Assembly (NCBI GenBank): GCA_016787755.1
Contig: JAEUUA010000004.1
Coordinates: forward strand, 1-64,000
Source: Cyclobacteriaceae bacterium
GTDB taxonomy: Bacteria > Bacteroidota > Bacteroidia > Cytophagales > Cyclobacteriaceae
Direction of reading: 5' to 3'
DNA length: 64,000 nucleotides
This document shows, piece by piece, positions 1 through 8,915 of the stretch. Each line of letters starts with the position of its first letter. The first letter of the stretch is position 1. The notes beneath the pieces are model-generated. The model saw nothing but the letters and a program-made list of their open reading frames with translations, had not been told where the DNA came from and ran no database searches. The position numbers and the translations under genes are program-made.

Positions 1-1
1 C

Positions 2-301
2 AAAGTAATGCTTACGAATCGCGCAAACAAGGTTCTTGGAATTTTTGAAGTATCTACAGGAGGAATCAGCGGGACTGTAGCTGATCCAAAACTAATCTTT
101 GCAGCTGCGATCAAAGCAGCAGCATCAGGGATCATCCTAAGCCATAATCATCCTTCTGGCAATTTGCAGCCGAGCCAAGCGGATATTGATCTGACCAGAA
201 AGATAAAAGAAGCTGGGAGATTCCTGGAAATTCAATTACTTGATCACATCATAATAACCACCGAAGGATACTATTCCTTCGCTGATGAAGGGCTCATATA
301 G
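2..301 (+). CDS. radC: RadC family protein, C-terminal part (cut by window start)
   Basis: This is the end of a JAB/MPN metalloprotease-like RadC protein; its true function in the cell is not settled. The sequence shows the JAMM metal motif SHNHPSGNLQPSQAD followed by a typical RadC end (LLDHIIITTEGYYSFADEG). The frame stays open to base 2, so the gene starts before the window and the ATG at 8 is internal. A hairpin overlapping the stop codon and followed by a T-run ends the transcript. Family assignment is firm; partner genes upstream cannot be seen. Confidence 0.93.
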   Translation, partial: KVMLTNRANKVLGIFEVSTGGISGTVADPKLIFAAAIKAAASGIILSHNHPSGNLQPSQADIDLTRKIKEAGRFLEIQLLDHIIITTEGYYSFADEGLI

Positions 302-313
302 GGCCCTTTTTTT
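288..313 (+). terminator. Rho-independent terminator of radC
   Basis: The stem AAGGGC (288-293) pairs with GCCCTT (303-308) and runs into seven T residues. The left arm lies inside the last codons of radC, so terminator and coding end overlap. Confidence 0.65.
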
Positions 314-483
314 ATTCCTTTTTTCAAAAGATCAGCCGTGTCATTTAGAGTCAATTATCCATACTTGGCAAATATTCTGAGATACGAAGGCACGAAAACT
401 TACCAATTTGACTAAGCCGCCATATTAGCCAGCTTTCTAAGGTCTTCGATAAAAAGGTTCGAAAATTGTACAGGGAGGACGAC

Positions 484-511
484 AAACGGCAATCTACCGG
501 ATTGCCGTTTT
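484..511 (+). terminator. Perfect hairpin directly before GIY-YIG gene 1
   Basis: A perfect 10-bp stem, AAACGGCAAT (484-493) with ATTGCCGTTT (501-510), encloses a 7-base loop and ends six bases before the ATG at 517. The T-run is short, so it may be a terminator for something upstream or a structure that hides the ribosome site of the next gene. About 20 bases upstream lies a GGTTCGAAAATT stretch that resembles a tRNA T-loop, but no tRNA could be folded around it. Confidence 0.5.
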
Positions 512-516
512 GCATT

Positions 517-768
517 ATGCACATTGTTTATATTATAGAATCTTTAAGCTCGGGTAAATGGTATTACGGGTATACTTCTGATCCTATAAAACGACTTGAG
601 GCGCATAATGCTGGTTTCAATAAATCTACCCGGAATCGTGGACCGTGGAAGTTTATTTTCCAAAGGACATTTATTGATAAATCGGAAGCACTTAAATTTG
701 AAATTCATTTAAAAAAGTTAAGGAGAAAAGAGTATATCCTTTCAAAGTATAGCCCATATTTTCTATAG
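517..768 (+). CDS. Small GIY-YIG nuclease-like protein 1 (UPF0213 type)
   Basis: An 83-residue stand-alone GIY-YIG domain. The nuclease signature reads VYI near residue 5, then WYYG, the conserved Arg in IKRLEAHN and the catalytic Glu in FEIHLKKL; Lys/Arg-rich residues follow. An open frame extends upstream to 466, but the start at 517 fits the family, and the upstream codons run through the hairpin. Proteins of this type (YhbQ/UPF0213) are common in Bacteroidota, often next to tRNA genes, with no settled role. A second, diverged member lies 141 bases downstream. Promoter and ribosome site are not obvious. Confidence 0.85.
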   Translation: MHIVYIIESLSSGKWYYGYTSDPIKRLEAHNAGFNKSTRNRGPWKFIFQRTFIDKSEALKFEIHLKKLRRKEYILSKYSPYFL

Positions 769-879
769 CGAGATGTTCCCCGACTTGTTGTCGGGGCCGG
801 TTAGCGCATCACGATAGTCCCGATAGAGATCGGGAGTGGAGGCCGTCCCGACAAAGGTCGGGAGAATCCTCTCATCTCG
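769..879 (+). ncRNA. Four-arm cloverleaf-like structured element (tRNA-like remnant?)
   Basis: A 7-bp outer stem, CGAGATG (769-775) with CATCTCG (873-879), encloses three hairpins with 7-bp stems: CCCCGAC/GTCGGGG (778-796, loop 5), TCCCGAT/ATCGGGA (818-835, loop 4) and TCCCGAC/GTCGGGA (846-863, loop 4). The geometry resembles a tRNA cloverleaf: the acceptor stem has tRNA length, and the pieces GGTTAGCGCATC and GAATCCTCTCATCTCG look like D-region and T-arm/acceptor sequence. The arms themselves are not tRNA arms and there is no anticodon loop. It may be a tRNA remnant invaded by palindromic repeats, or a repeat element in its own right. Confidence 0.45.
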
Positions 880-883
880 ACTA

Positions 884-909
884 AAGTTGCTTCGGCAGCT
901 TTTCTTTTT
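884..909 (+). terminator. UUCG hairpin with U-run before GIY-YIG gene 2
   Basis: AAGTTGC (884-890) and GCAGCTT (895-901) form a 7-bp stem (one G-U pair) closed by a TTCG tetraloop and followed by TTCTTTTTA. It has the form of an intrinsic terminator of the structured element just upstream. The ATG of the next gene overlaps the end of the T-run, which is unusual. Confidence 0.6.
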
Positions 910-1140
910 ATGGAGTTCACTGTTTACATATTGTATAGTCATTTGATGACGAGATTTTATTGCGGACAAACAGATGATTTTTCAAAACGAATAGATAGAC
1001 ATAATTCCTGGCTAGTAAAAACAACTAAACCGGGTATTCTGTGGATTAAAGTTTGGACTGTGACTGTTGCTTCTAGAAGTGAAGCATTTATGTTAGAGCG
1101 TAAAATTAAAAAGCGAGGTATACCAGAAATAATTAATTAA
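910..1140 (+). CDS. Small GIY-YIG nuclease-like protein 2
   Basis: A 76-residue GIY-YIG domain beginning MEFTVYILYS, then FYCGQT, the Arg in FSKRIDRHN and the Glu in EAFMLERKIKKR. It is clearly related in layout to the protein at 517-768 but not a recent copy. It starts immediately behind a UUCG hairpin and the cloverleaf-like element. The placement suggests a small cassette made of structured DNA plus a GIY-YIG gene; mobility is an inference. Confidence 0.8.
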   Translation: MEFTVYILYSHLMTRFYCGQTDDFSKRIDRHNSWLVKTTKPGILWIKVWTVTVASRSEAFMLERKIKKRGIPEIIN

Positions 1141-1386
1141 CTTTTGTTTCTAATGGAAATCTTCAAAGACCTAATTCGGATTTTAAGTTAAGATACTGTA
1201 TATAAGTATAAATCAACTACTTACCAATGTGGATAAAAATAGTATTAGAATGATTGTATATTATATACTAGTATTTATAGTTTTGAACTAACAAAAAGAG
1301 GGAAGAATACCGTACAACTGGTATACTCCCCTCGAAAACATAGGTGACAGGAATACAAAACCAGTCACGATTTTAGAACAGAAATG

Positions 1387-1422
1387 AAAAGGGGTTTTTG
1401 CTTAGAGGGCGAAACCCCTTTT
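1387..1422. terminator. Hairpin, bidirectional terminator-like
   Basis: AAAAGGGGTTT (1387-1397) is complementary to AAACCCCTTTT (1412-1422) around a 14-base loop. With A- and T-rich flanks it could stop transcription from either side. The gene it would serve is not evident. Confidence 0.45.
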
Positions 1423-1591
1423 CCATTTAACTATTGGCAAATTGAAACGAAATTATAGAAATATGCAAGGGGTGTTTTTTATGCAAAATCTCCTTTCTTC
1501 ATGTACTTTTCATGTAAGTGTTTGGTAGATAGTTGTTTTAAATTCATTCATCAATTAATAGATGGGATGAAAAAAATGAATTTATTTAACC

Positions 1592-1708
1592 CCTTATGGA
1601 AAGGAGGACGATTTTGGGTGGTTCGCTTTAGAAGCCATGAAACACGCAAGAGAATTTAGCCATTTAGAACACCTTGCCAAGGTGATTGATAATATCTTGA
1701 GTCTCTAA
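1592..1708 (+). pseudogene. Short coding remnant, unknown family
   Basis: The frame ending at the TAA at 1706 reads YGKEDDFGWFALEAMKHA, then a second amphipathic stretch ending VIDNILSL. It looks like a helical protein end rather than random sequence. The only in-frame ATG lies inside it, and the nearest upstream ATG (MNLFNPLW, in the next frame) would need a one-base shift to join it. It may be the remnant of a small gene. The family is not recognised. Confidence 0.25.
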
Positions 1709-1787
1709 TTTGATATACCGTTTCATTCCTTTAATCATCACATAATTTATTTAGTAATAAGTCTAAATTTGAAGACTTAATAATCTT

Positions 1788-4700
1788 TTGATGAAAGAAA
1801 TCTCCGAATCAGATGCTTCCAAATTTGCTACCACTCATTTTGGACTCGTAGGCACTGCTAAAAAGCTGAATGGAGAAATTGACCTTAACTTTTATTTAAA
1901 GGATACGTCCGGAAAGGAGTTTATATTAAAACTTGCCAATGCAAAAGAAAGCATCCAGCAATTGGAATTACAAAATGCCATGATGAAGCAATTGGCCAAT
2001 GCTGAAATCGACTTACATCTTCAACATGTGATTCCTTCCATCAACAAGGAGGACATCGTATTTTTGAAAGTAGAGGAGGGCACTCGTTTTATGCGCGTGC
2101 TTACCTGGATTGATGGTCGTGTGTTGGCAGAAGTAAAACCACATTCACATTTGGTGCTATATAAGGTAGGCGAGATGTGTGGCAAGTTGAGTAAGGGACT
2201 TGTAGGGTTTGATCATAAAGGAGCTCACCGATTTATGAAATGGGACCCCGCCCAGACCAGCTGGACAAAGGATCATCTCACCAAATTCAAAGGAGAAAAA
2301 AATAATATTGTAACCTATTGCTATTCTTTATTCGAAAAAAATCAATCCGTCATTAACTCCCTTCGCAAAAGTGTTATTTATGGTGATGCCAATGATTATA
2401 ACATCTTGGTAAGTGGCACGGGTAATGAAGTTTCTGTTCCCGGGGTTATCGACTTTGGTGATGCTGTATATTCCAATACCATTAATGAACTGGCAATTGC
2501 ATTGGCGTATGTGATGATGCACAAGCCAGACCCACTGGAAGCTGCTGTTTCAGTAGTGAAAGGGTATCATGATCAGTTTCCAATTGATGAGAATGAATTG
2601 TCAGTCTTGTTTCCACTTGTTTTATCACGCTTGTTGATTAGTGTTACATGTTCTGTAATTAACCTGGAAGAGCATCCTGATAATACCTATTTACAAATCA
2701 GTGATACACCTGCATGGGATTTATTGGAGAAACTTGTTTCTATTTCACCGGATTTTGCTCATTATACCTTTCGGGATGCTTGTGGTTTAGAGCCATGCCC
2801 TCTCAATAATCAATTTATAACATGGGCTTCTCAAAATTTTCAGACTACCGTTTTTCCAGTTGCTAAAAATGAAAATCTCAAATGGCTGGATTTAAGTGTA
2901 GGAAGCCTTGATATCGGTAACACAGAATATTTACTTGATGACAATTTATTGGATAGAAAGCTAGCACAGTTAATGTCAGAAACGAATGGAATAGCCATCG
3001 GCCGATATAACGAGGCGCGTGCATTTTATTCAACCGATGCATTTGCAGGTGCGGGTAACGATTCTCCAAAATGGAGAACGGTACATACGGCCATGGATTT
3101 TTTCACAAAGCCGGGGGCAGAAGTGTTTGCTGTGCACGATGGAGTGGTGCAAGGCTTTGCTAATAATAGTGGAAATCGCAACTACGGACCTACTATTATT
3201 TTAAAACATAAGATTTCAGGTGAATTAACTTTCTATACATTATCTGGTCATCTTTCGATGGATTCAATCTCCAACATGCACGTTGGTCAGGCATTCAAGA
3301 AAGGCGAAATGATAGGGCGCATAGGAGCGAAACATGAAAACGGGAATTGGCCACCTCACTTGCACTTTCAAATTATTCTTGATCTGTTGGGTAAGAAGGA
3401 TGACTTTCCGGGAGTTGCCTATGCGTATCAGCGTGAAATTTGGAAAAGTATTTCACCGGACCCATGGCTGCTCTTAGAGGGTAAGCCTTCCGAACAATTG
3501 TCTTCCTTAACGAAAGAAGAAATTGTTGAGTATCGGAAACAACATCTGGGTAAAAACCTGAGCATTTCGTATCGCGATCCCATCAAAATGGTGAGAGGTC
3601 ATGGAGCTTACCTATTGGATGATACGGGACGAAAATACTTAGATACTGTAAACAATGTAGCCCATGTTGGGCATGAGCATCCCCGGGTTGTTGCTGCTGG
3701 ACAAAAGCAAATGGCGGTACTTAATACAAATACACGCTACCTCCATGAGAACATTGTAAAATTTGTGGCAGAGTTGCTTAGCACCATGCCACATGAACTA
3801 GACGTGGCTTTCCTTGTAAACTCGGGTAGTGAAGCCAATGAATTGGGAATGCGTTTGGCAAAAAACTACACCAATCAAAAAGATATGATTGTTTCAGAGG
3901 TGGGGTATCACGGTAACACTAACGGATGTGTCGAAATCAGTTCCTATAAATTTGATGGTGCTGGTGGAACCGGAGTAACTCCTTTTGTGCACGTTATTCC
4001 AATAACAGATGTGTATCGGGGTTTGTATCGCGCGAATGATCCAAAAGCCGGTAGCAGATATGCATCACATGTGTTAGAGACTGTAAAAAAAATACAATCA
4101 CAAGGTCGTGGACCCGCAGCACTTATTTATGAATCGGTAATAAGTTGTGGTGGGCAGGTTGAACTTCCGGCCAATTTTTTGAAGGAAGCCTATCAACATG
4201 TCCGCCATGCAGGCGGTGTTTGTATGGCTGATGAAGTGCAAACCGGTTGTGGAAGAGTTGGTAATCACTTCTGGGCATTTCAAGAACATGATGTTGTTCC
4301 TGATATTGTTACTATTGGTAAGCCGATTGGCAATGGTCATCCACTTGGGGTGGTTGTAACTACACAAGCCATTGCCGATGCGTTCAAAAACGGCATGGAA
4401 TATTTTAATACGTTCGGGGGCAACCCGGTTTCGTGTGCTATTGGATTAGAGGTACTAAAGGTTATCAAAGAAGAAGGACTTCAGCAAAATGCGAAGGCTG
4501 TAGGCAATTATTTGAAATCCGGTTTACGAAACATGATGAGTACGTTTGAAATTATTGGTGATGTACGTGGCCCCGGATTGTTTATTGGATTTGAACTGGT
4601 GAAAGACCGAGAAACAAAGGAGCCGGCTACTGAACAAGCTTCCTATTTAGCCAATCGAATGCGCGATAAAGGGATATTGATGAGCACCGATGGACCGTTC

Positions 4701-4811
4701 AATAATGTTCTTAAGATAAAACCGCCATTAGTTTTTTCTAAGTCCAATGCAGACTTTCTTCTTGATTCTATCGCTAAGGTATTGGAGGAAGATTACCTTA
4801 ATCTGAAATAG
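1788..4811 (+). CDS. Trifunctional fusion: APH-like kinase / M23 peptidase / class III PLP aminotransferase
   Basis: This 1007-residue protein has three parts. Residues ~1-330 are a choline/aminoglycoside-kinase fold with the catalytic segment [12 protein letters not shown] (~196-207; the usual His before GD is Tyr) and the Mg site VIDFGD (~220-225). Residues ~400-555 are a LytM/M23 domain with HTAMD (~432) and PPHLHFQI (~522-529). Residues ~570-1007 are a class III aminotransferase with NSGSEANE and the PLP lysine in TIGKPIGNG (~Lys845). Family knowledge: human HYKK phosphorylates hydroxylysine, and PHYKPL/ETNPPL are aminotransferase-fold phospho-lyases acting on the phosphorylated amine. 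A kinase plus phospho-lyase that first phosphorylates and then eliminates an amino alcohol is therefore plausible. Whether the M23 part is an active peptidase is unknown. A symporter follows 108 bases downstream and may import the substrate. Confidence 0.88.
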   Translation: MMKEISESDASKFATTHFGLVGTAKKLNGEIDLNFYLKDTSGKEFILKLANAKESIQQLELQNAMMKQLANAEIDLHLQHVIPSINKEDIVFLKVEEGTRFMRVLTWIDGRVLAEVKPHSHLVLYKVGEMCGKLSKGLVGFDHKGAHRFMKWDPAQTSWTKDHLTKFKGEKNNIVTYCYSLFEKNQSVINSLRKSVIYGDANDYNILVSGTGNEVSVPGVIDFGDAVYSNTINELAIALAYVMMHKPDPLEAAVSVVKGYHDQFPIDENELSVLFPLVLSRLLISVTCSVINLEEHPDNTYLQISDTPAWDLLEKLVSISPDFAHYTFRDACGLEPCPLNNQFITWASQNFQTTVFPVAKNENLKWLDLSVGSLDIGNTEYLLDDNLLDRKLAQLMSETNGIAIGRYNEARAFYSTDAFAGAGNDSPKWRTVHTAMDFFTKPGAEVFAVHDGVVQGFANNSGNRNYGPTIILKHKISGELTFYTLSGHLSMDSISNMHVGQAFKKGEMIGRIGAKHENGNWPPHLHFQIILDLLGKKDDFPGVAYAYQREIWKSISPDPWLLLEGKPSEQLSSLTKEEIVEYRKQHLGKNLSISYRDPIKMVRGHGAYLLDDTGRKYLDTVNNVAHVGHEHPRVVAAGQKQMAVLNTNTRYLHENIVKFVAELLSTMPHELDVAFLVNSGSEANELGMRLAKNYTNQKDMIVSEVGYHGNTNGCVEISSYKFDGAGGTGVTPFVHVIPITDVYRGLYRANDPKAGSRYASHVLETVKKIQSQGRGPAALIYESVISCGGQVELPANFLKEAYQHVRHAGGVCMADEVQTGCGRVGNHFWAFQEHDVVPDIVTIGKPIGNGHPLGVVVTTQAIADAFKNGMEYFNTFGGNPVSCAIGLEVLKVIKEEGLQQNAKAVGNYLKSGLRNMMSTFEIIGDVRGPGLFIGFELVKDRETKEPATEQASYLANRMRDKGILMSTDGPFNNVLKIKPPLVFSKSNADFLLDSIAKVLEEDYLNLK

Positions 4812-4919
4812 AATTCAGTAACTAATCAATTTTGAAAACGGATTATCTCCATTTTTAATTGATCAGTAACTACATATCTTTAAGATCGTAAAACTCTCAA
4901 TCGAAAACTTAATACACTC

Positions 4920-6536
4920 ATGCAAGGATTTTCAACACTTGACTGGATTGTAATAGCAGCTTATTTTGTGCTTATTGGTGCGCTTGCACTTTGGGTAATG
5001 ACTCGTAAATCGCAAAACACCGAAGACTATTTTTTGGCTGGCCGAAACCTTGGCTGGTTTGTAGTGGGAGCTTCTATCTTTGCATCCAATATTGGTTCGG
5101 AGCATATTGTTGGTTTGGCGGGTGCCGGTGCGGGAGGTAAAATACCCATGTTGATTTATGAGTTGCATGCATGGTTAGTGATCACGCTCGGCTGGGTCTT
5201 TCTTCCCTTTTACATAAGGAGTGGGGTGTTTACCATGCCAGAATTTTTAGAACGAAGATTTAATTCGGGCACTCGGTGGTTCTTAAGTTTATTCTCTCTG
5301 ATTGCCTATGTTCTTACCAAAGTGTCGGTTACCGTGTATGCGGGTGGTATCGTAATCGCCTCCATGTTAAACATAGATTTTTGGTTTGGTGCGTTGCTAA
5401 CTGTAATGCTCACAGGTATTTATACTATTGCGGGTGGTATGCGTGCAGTAGTTTACACAGAAGCTCTTCAAACTATTGTTTTAGTAATTGGCGCTGCAAC
5501 GCTTACTTTTATTGGGTTGGACAGTGTTGGTGGTTGGGGTGGAATGAGGCAATCGTTGGAACCTGGATACTTAAATATGTGGCGCCCCAGTACGGATCCT
5601 GATTTTCCCTGGCCGAGTTTGGTGATTACGAGTTCGATTGTAGGAATATGGTATTGGTGTACGGATCAATATATCGTTCAACGCGTGCTGGCTGCAAAAA
5701 ATATCAAAGAGGGAAGGAGAGGAACTATTTTTGGTGGTTTTTTAAAATTACTCCCTGTTTTTCTTTTCCTTATTCCGGGCGTTGTAGCTCTAGCACTTAA
5801 AAATAAAGGCGAACTTTCATGGGATACACCCGATCAGGCTTTTGCTGCGTTGTTGATGAACAAAATGCCTTCAGGATTGCGCGGATTGGTGGCCGCAGGT
5901 TTGATGGCTGCCTTAATGAGTTCATTGGCTTCCGTGTTCAACTCATGTTCAACACTATTTACAGTAGATGTCTACAAAAAACTAAAACCAGAAACTAACG
6001 AAAAAGATTTGCTAAAAATTGGTCGATGGGCAACAGGCGTTGTAGTGATTTTAGGGATCGCCTGGATTCCGATAATGCAAAATATTTCTGGTGTACTATA
6101 TGAATATTTGCAATCTGTACAATCGTACATCGCACCTCCCATTACAGCTGTGTTCTTACTTGGTATTTTTTACAAACGTATTAATAGTCGTGGTGCAATT
6201 GTGACGCTTGTGACGGGTATGGGCGTTGCTTTTGTTCGAATTGGATTGGAACTAGCTATTGACCTCCTGGAACCTGGAACCATATTACATACAATAGGGA
6301 GCATCAACTTCCTATCGTTTGCGGCATGGTTCTTCTTGTTCTGTGTAATTCTATGCTTAACAATAAGCTGGCTTTCACCGGCACCATCTGAAGTTCAAAT
6401 TCAAGGTTTAACATTTGGCTCTCTTAGCGAAGAACAAAAGCAATCGAATCGTGCAAGCTATAATTTTTGGGATGTAGCTTTATCACTGGCTGTGATTGCT
6501 ATCGTTGTGTTTGTGATGATCAGTTTTGCAGGGTAG
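4920..6536 (+). CDS. Sodium:solute symporter (SSS/SGLT type)
   Basis: A 538-residue inner-membrane carrier with about 14 hydrophobic helices. The SSS hallmarks are visible: EDYFLAGRNLGW after the first helix, then ASNIGSEHIVGLAGAGA, and LMAALMSSLASVFNSCSTLF in the Na+-site helix (TM8 region). The SGLT-like signature suggests a sugar or polyol-like substrate, but the substrate cannot be read from sequence. It lies directly behind the kinase/aminotransferase fusion on the same strand, so it may feed that enzyme. The 108-base gap shows no strong terminator. Confidence 0.92.
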   Translation: MQGFSTLDWIVIAAYFVLIGALALWVMTRKSQNTEDYFLAGRNLGWFVVGASIFASNIGSEHIVGLAGAGAGGKIPMLIYELHAWLVITLGWVFLPFYIRSGVFTMPEFLERRFNSGTRWFLSLFSLIAYVLTKVSVTVYAGGIVIASMLNIDFWFGALLTVMLTGIYTIAGGMRAVVYTEALQTIVLVIGAATLTFIGLDSVGGWGGMRQSLEPGYLNMWRPSTDPDFPWPSLVITSSIVGIWYWCTDQYIVQRVLAAKNIKEGRRGTIFGGFLKLLPVFLFLIPGVVALALKNKGELSWDTPDQAFAALLMNKMPSGLRGLVAAGLMAALMSSLASVFNSCSTLFTVDVYKKLKPETNEKDLLKIGRWATGVVVILGIAWIPIMQNISGVLYEYLQSVQSYIAPPITAVFLLGIFYKRINSRGAIVTLVTGMGVAFVRIGLELAIDLLEPGTILHTIGSINFLSFAAWFFLFCVILCLTISWLSPAPSEVQIQGLTFGSLSEEQKQSNRASYNFWDVALSLAVIAIVVFVMISFAG

Positions 6537-6551
6537 TGATTCGTAAGATTT

Positions 6552-8081
6552 CTAAACCGTATCAACAGCCACCCGATAGGTTGGGTCTTCCAACACATTT
6601 ACATCAATAAGTTGCTCAGCATTTTTAAGTAACTTCTTGCAATCGGCACTTAAGTGTTTTAAGTGAACTTTTTTACCTACTTTTTGATACCGTTCGGTAA
6701 TCTTGTTTAAGGCTTCAATAGCCGACATATCCACCACACGACTTTCCGCAAAATCAATGATCACTTCTTCAGGATCATGTTGGATATCAAACTTTTCATT
6801 GAAGGTAGTAACGGAACCAAAAAACAAAGGGCCATAAATTTCATAGTGCTTGATCCCGTTTTCATCTATGTGTTTTCGAGCACGAATTCGTTTGGCGCTA
6901 TCCCAGGCAAAAACCAGGGCGGCAATAATTACTCCGACCAGCACGGCCAACGCTAGATTGTGTAATAACACAGTAACTAACGTTACCATTACCATTACAA
7001 ACACATCCGACTTAGGCATTCTTTTAAAGGTTCTCAAACTTGCCCATTCAAACGTTCCGATCGAAACCATAATCATTAACCCGGTTAGTGCGGCCATCGG
7101 CACTCGTTCAATCAGACTTGAACCAAACATAACGAACACAAGCAACATGATGGCCGCAACAATTCCTGAAAGTCGCGCGCGTGCCCCATTCGAAACATTA
7201 ATCAAACTCTGACCAATCATGGCACAACCACCCATCCCTGAAAACAAACCTGAAAGAATATTGGCAGTTCCCTGTGCTACAGCCTCTTTATTTCCGCGTC
7301 CCCGTGTTTCAGTGATTTCGTCAACAATGTTAAGGGTTAATAAACTTTCAATCAGCCCCACTCCTGCAACGATTGCCGCATAAGGCAGAATCAACATGAG
7401 TGTTTCCAGATTTAAAGGAATAGTTGGTATATGGAACGGTGGAAATCCACCTTGAATAGAAGCTATATCGCCAACTGTTTTCGTGTCGATGTTTAAGAAT
7501 GAAACTAATCCAAAAACAACCATTATAGCGGTTAATGAAGAGGGTATCACTTTTGTAAGTTTTGGCAATCCCCAAATGATTAACATGGTAAGAAGCACCA
7601 ATCCTAATAAAATATAGAGTGGTGTACCATTTAACCAACTGCCAGTTGAGTCTTTAAACTGGTTTACCTGGGACATGAAGATGATAATCGCTAACCCATT
7701 TACAAATCCAAAAATCACCGGGTGAGGTACTAACCGAATAAGTTTTCCTAATCGTAAAAATCCTGCGGCCATTTGAATAATACCTGCAAGGATTACGGTG
7801 GCAAAAATGTATTCAACACCATGCGACTTAGCCAGTGTAACAATAACTACGGCCACAGCGCCCGTGGCACCTGAAATCATTCCCGGTCTGCCGCCAAACA
7901 CTGCCGTTACCAAACCCATCACAAATGCAGCATAAAGTCCGGTAAGTGGTGATAGACCTGCAATTAATGCGAAGGCCACGGCTTCCGGAACAAGAGCAAG
8001 TGCTACTGTAATTCCTGAAAGGACTTCCGTTTTGTAGTCAACTTTTTGGGTGACATCAAAGAGATTTAAATATTTATTCAT
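6552..8081 (-). CDS. SulP family anion transporter with STAS domain
   Basis: A 509-residue SLC26/SulP carrier. It has many membrane spans with the family's N-terminal pattern (ALALVPEAVAFALIAGLSPL, then GLYAAFVMG), and GMGGCAMIGQSLINV in the middle. Residues ~415-500 form a cytoplasmic STAS domain (EEVIIDFAESRVVDMSAIEA). SulP members move sulfate, bicarbonate or other anions with Na+ or H+; the substrate is undecided here. It ends convergently, 15 bases from the symporter. A second, distant SulP paralogue lies at 58382-59932 beside a carbonic anhydrase. Confidence 0.92.
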   Translation of the reverse strand: MNKYLNLFDVTQKVDYKTEVLSGITVALALVPEAVAFALIAGLSPLTGLYAAFVMGLVTAVFGGRPGMISGATGAVAVVIVTLAKSHGVEYIFATVILAGIIQMAAGFLRLGKLIRLVPHPVIFGFVNGLAIIIFMSQVNQFKDSTGSWLNGTPLYILLGLVLLTMLIIWGLPKLTKVIPSSLTAIMVVFGLVSFLNIDTKTVGDIASIQGGFPPFHIPTIPLNLETLMLILPYAAIVAGVGLIESLLTLNIVDEITETRGRGNKEAVAQGTANILSGLFSGMGGCAMIGQSLINVSNGARARLSGIVAAIMLLVFVMFGSSLIERVPMAALTGLMIMVSIGTFEWASLRTFKRMPKSDVFVMVMVTLVTVLLHNLALAVLVGVIIAALVFAWDSAKRIRARKHIDENGIKHYEIYGPLFFGSVTTFNEKFDIQHDPEEVIIDFAESRVVDMSAIEALNKITERYQKVGKKVHLKHLSADCKKLLKNAEQLIDVNVLEDPTYRVAVDTV

Positions 8082-8289
8082 GTGAGTATATTACTGAGGG
8101 ACTTCACAAAACTTAAATTAATAGAATTTATTAAGTGGTGAGTGTAGTAAATTTTTAATGGGCCGCAAAAATAGGTATATCAGGTACGGTTACCAAGGAA
8201 GCGAAAACGTACTACCTTGATAGCTTCTTGTAAAAAGATGTATATTAGAATTTATTCGTTATGATCCCACTTACCTGATACAGCCCGGT

Positions 8290-8352
8290 ATGAAAATCTT
8301 AATTTCAATTGTATCCTTATTGATCTTGTTCGTTTCGGTTTACTTTCAATGA
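8290..8352 (+). CDS. 20-residue membrane micro-ORF overlapping the next gene
   Basis: ATG at 8290 opens a single hydrophobic segment (MKILISIVSLLILFVSVYFQ) that stops in a TGA overlapping the ATG of the next frame by the ATGA arrangement. It may be the displaced N-terminal anchor of the downstream SRPBCC-like protein, separated by a frameshift, or a translationally coupled leader. Length and the abrupt stop after one helix favour the frameshift explanation. Confidence 0.35.
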   Translation: MKILISIVSLLILFVSVYFQ

Positions 8353-8858
8353 AAATCAAAATAGAACTTACCGATACGTTTTATACTTCCATCGAACGTG
8401 CCTTTAAAGCTCCGATCTTGGGGGATGCGACAAAATTTTTAAATGGCTACAGGTTTCAGCCACCTATTACAGGGTTTGAAGAAGATCAAACATGGGGACA
8501 ATTAAATGGAATCAGGTATCCGGTAACGAATGGTAATTTTTGGCTATCAAAAGGCAGGATATTCACTGACAAAATACTTGAGCGAAATGAAAATGAATTC
8601 TGGAAATGGATGATTTATGATTTTAAGATTGGGATGATGTTCTTCACCCGGAAAGCGATTGGTGAATGGAAAGTTTTGGAAAGCGAGCCCAACCGGATTG
8701 TAGTCAGTTATTCCTATACATTCTACTCAAAAAATATATTCTTACATCTTTGCACCTTACTGTTTTGCCACCTTCAATGGAAAGGTATGATGGGTAAAGC
8801 AATCAAAGGAATAAAGCTGCAGGCAGAATCGAACCTGCCCTTTGTCTATGAAAGATAA
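8349..8858 (+). CDS. SRPBCC-like hypothetical protein
   Basis: A 169-residue protein with the look of a START/SRPBCC ligand-binding fold: a TFYTSIERAFKAPI start, beta-rich middle, NEFWKWMIYDFKIGMMFF and a C-terminal helix (GMMGKAIKGIKLQAESN). The cavity ligand is unknown. The first codon is ATG at 8349, overlapping the stop of the hydrophobic micro-ORF at 8290-8352, so the intact ancestral protein may have had an N-terminal membrane anchor. The downstream neighbour (exbD) is also frame-disrupted. Confidence 0.55.
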   Translation: MKIKIELTDTFYTSIERAFKAPILGDATKFLNGYRFQPPITGFEEDQTWGQLNGIRYPVTNGNFWLSKGRIFTDKILERNENEFWKWMIYDFKIGMMFFTRKAIGEWKVLESEPNRIVVSYSYTFYSKNIFLHLCTLLFCHLQWKGMMGKAIKGIKLQAESNLPFVYER

Positions 8859-8915
8859 CAAACATGCCGTGACTTTCAGGCACACCCTGAATTCTAATTC
8901 TGAAATCCGAAGTGT

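Larger units (their letters stand above)
1141..1787. other. Gene-poor stretch with one hairpin and one coding remnant
   Basis: This 647-base region is AT-rich. It holds a terminator-like hairpin (1387-1422) and a stretch with protein-like codon use near 1590-1708. No full gene, tRNA or clear promoter was seen. Confidence 0.6.

Noticed and set aside
763..969. Minus-strand 68-residue frame over the cloverleaf-like element
   Set aside because: Its codons are the palindromic arms themselves and part of GIY-YIG gene 2 in antisense; no start signal and no protein-like pattern.
5276..5602. 108-residue plus-strand frame inside the symporter gene
   Set aside because: Alternative frame of a GC- and Tyr/Trp-rich coding region; no start signal.
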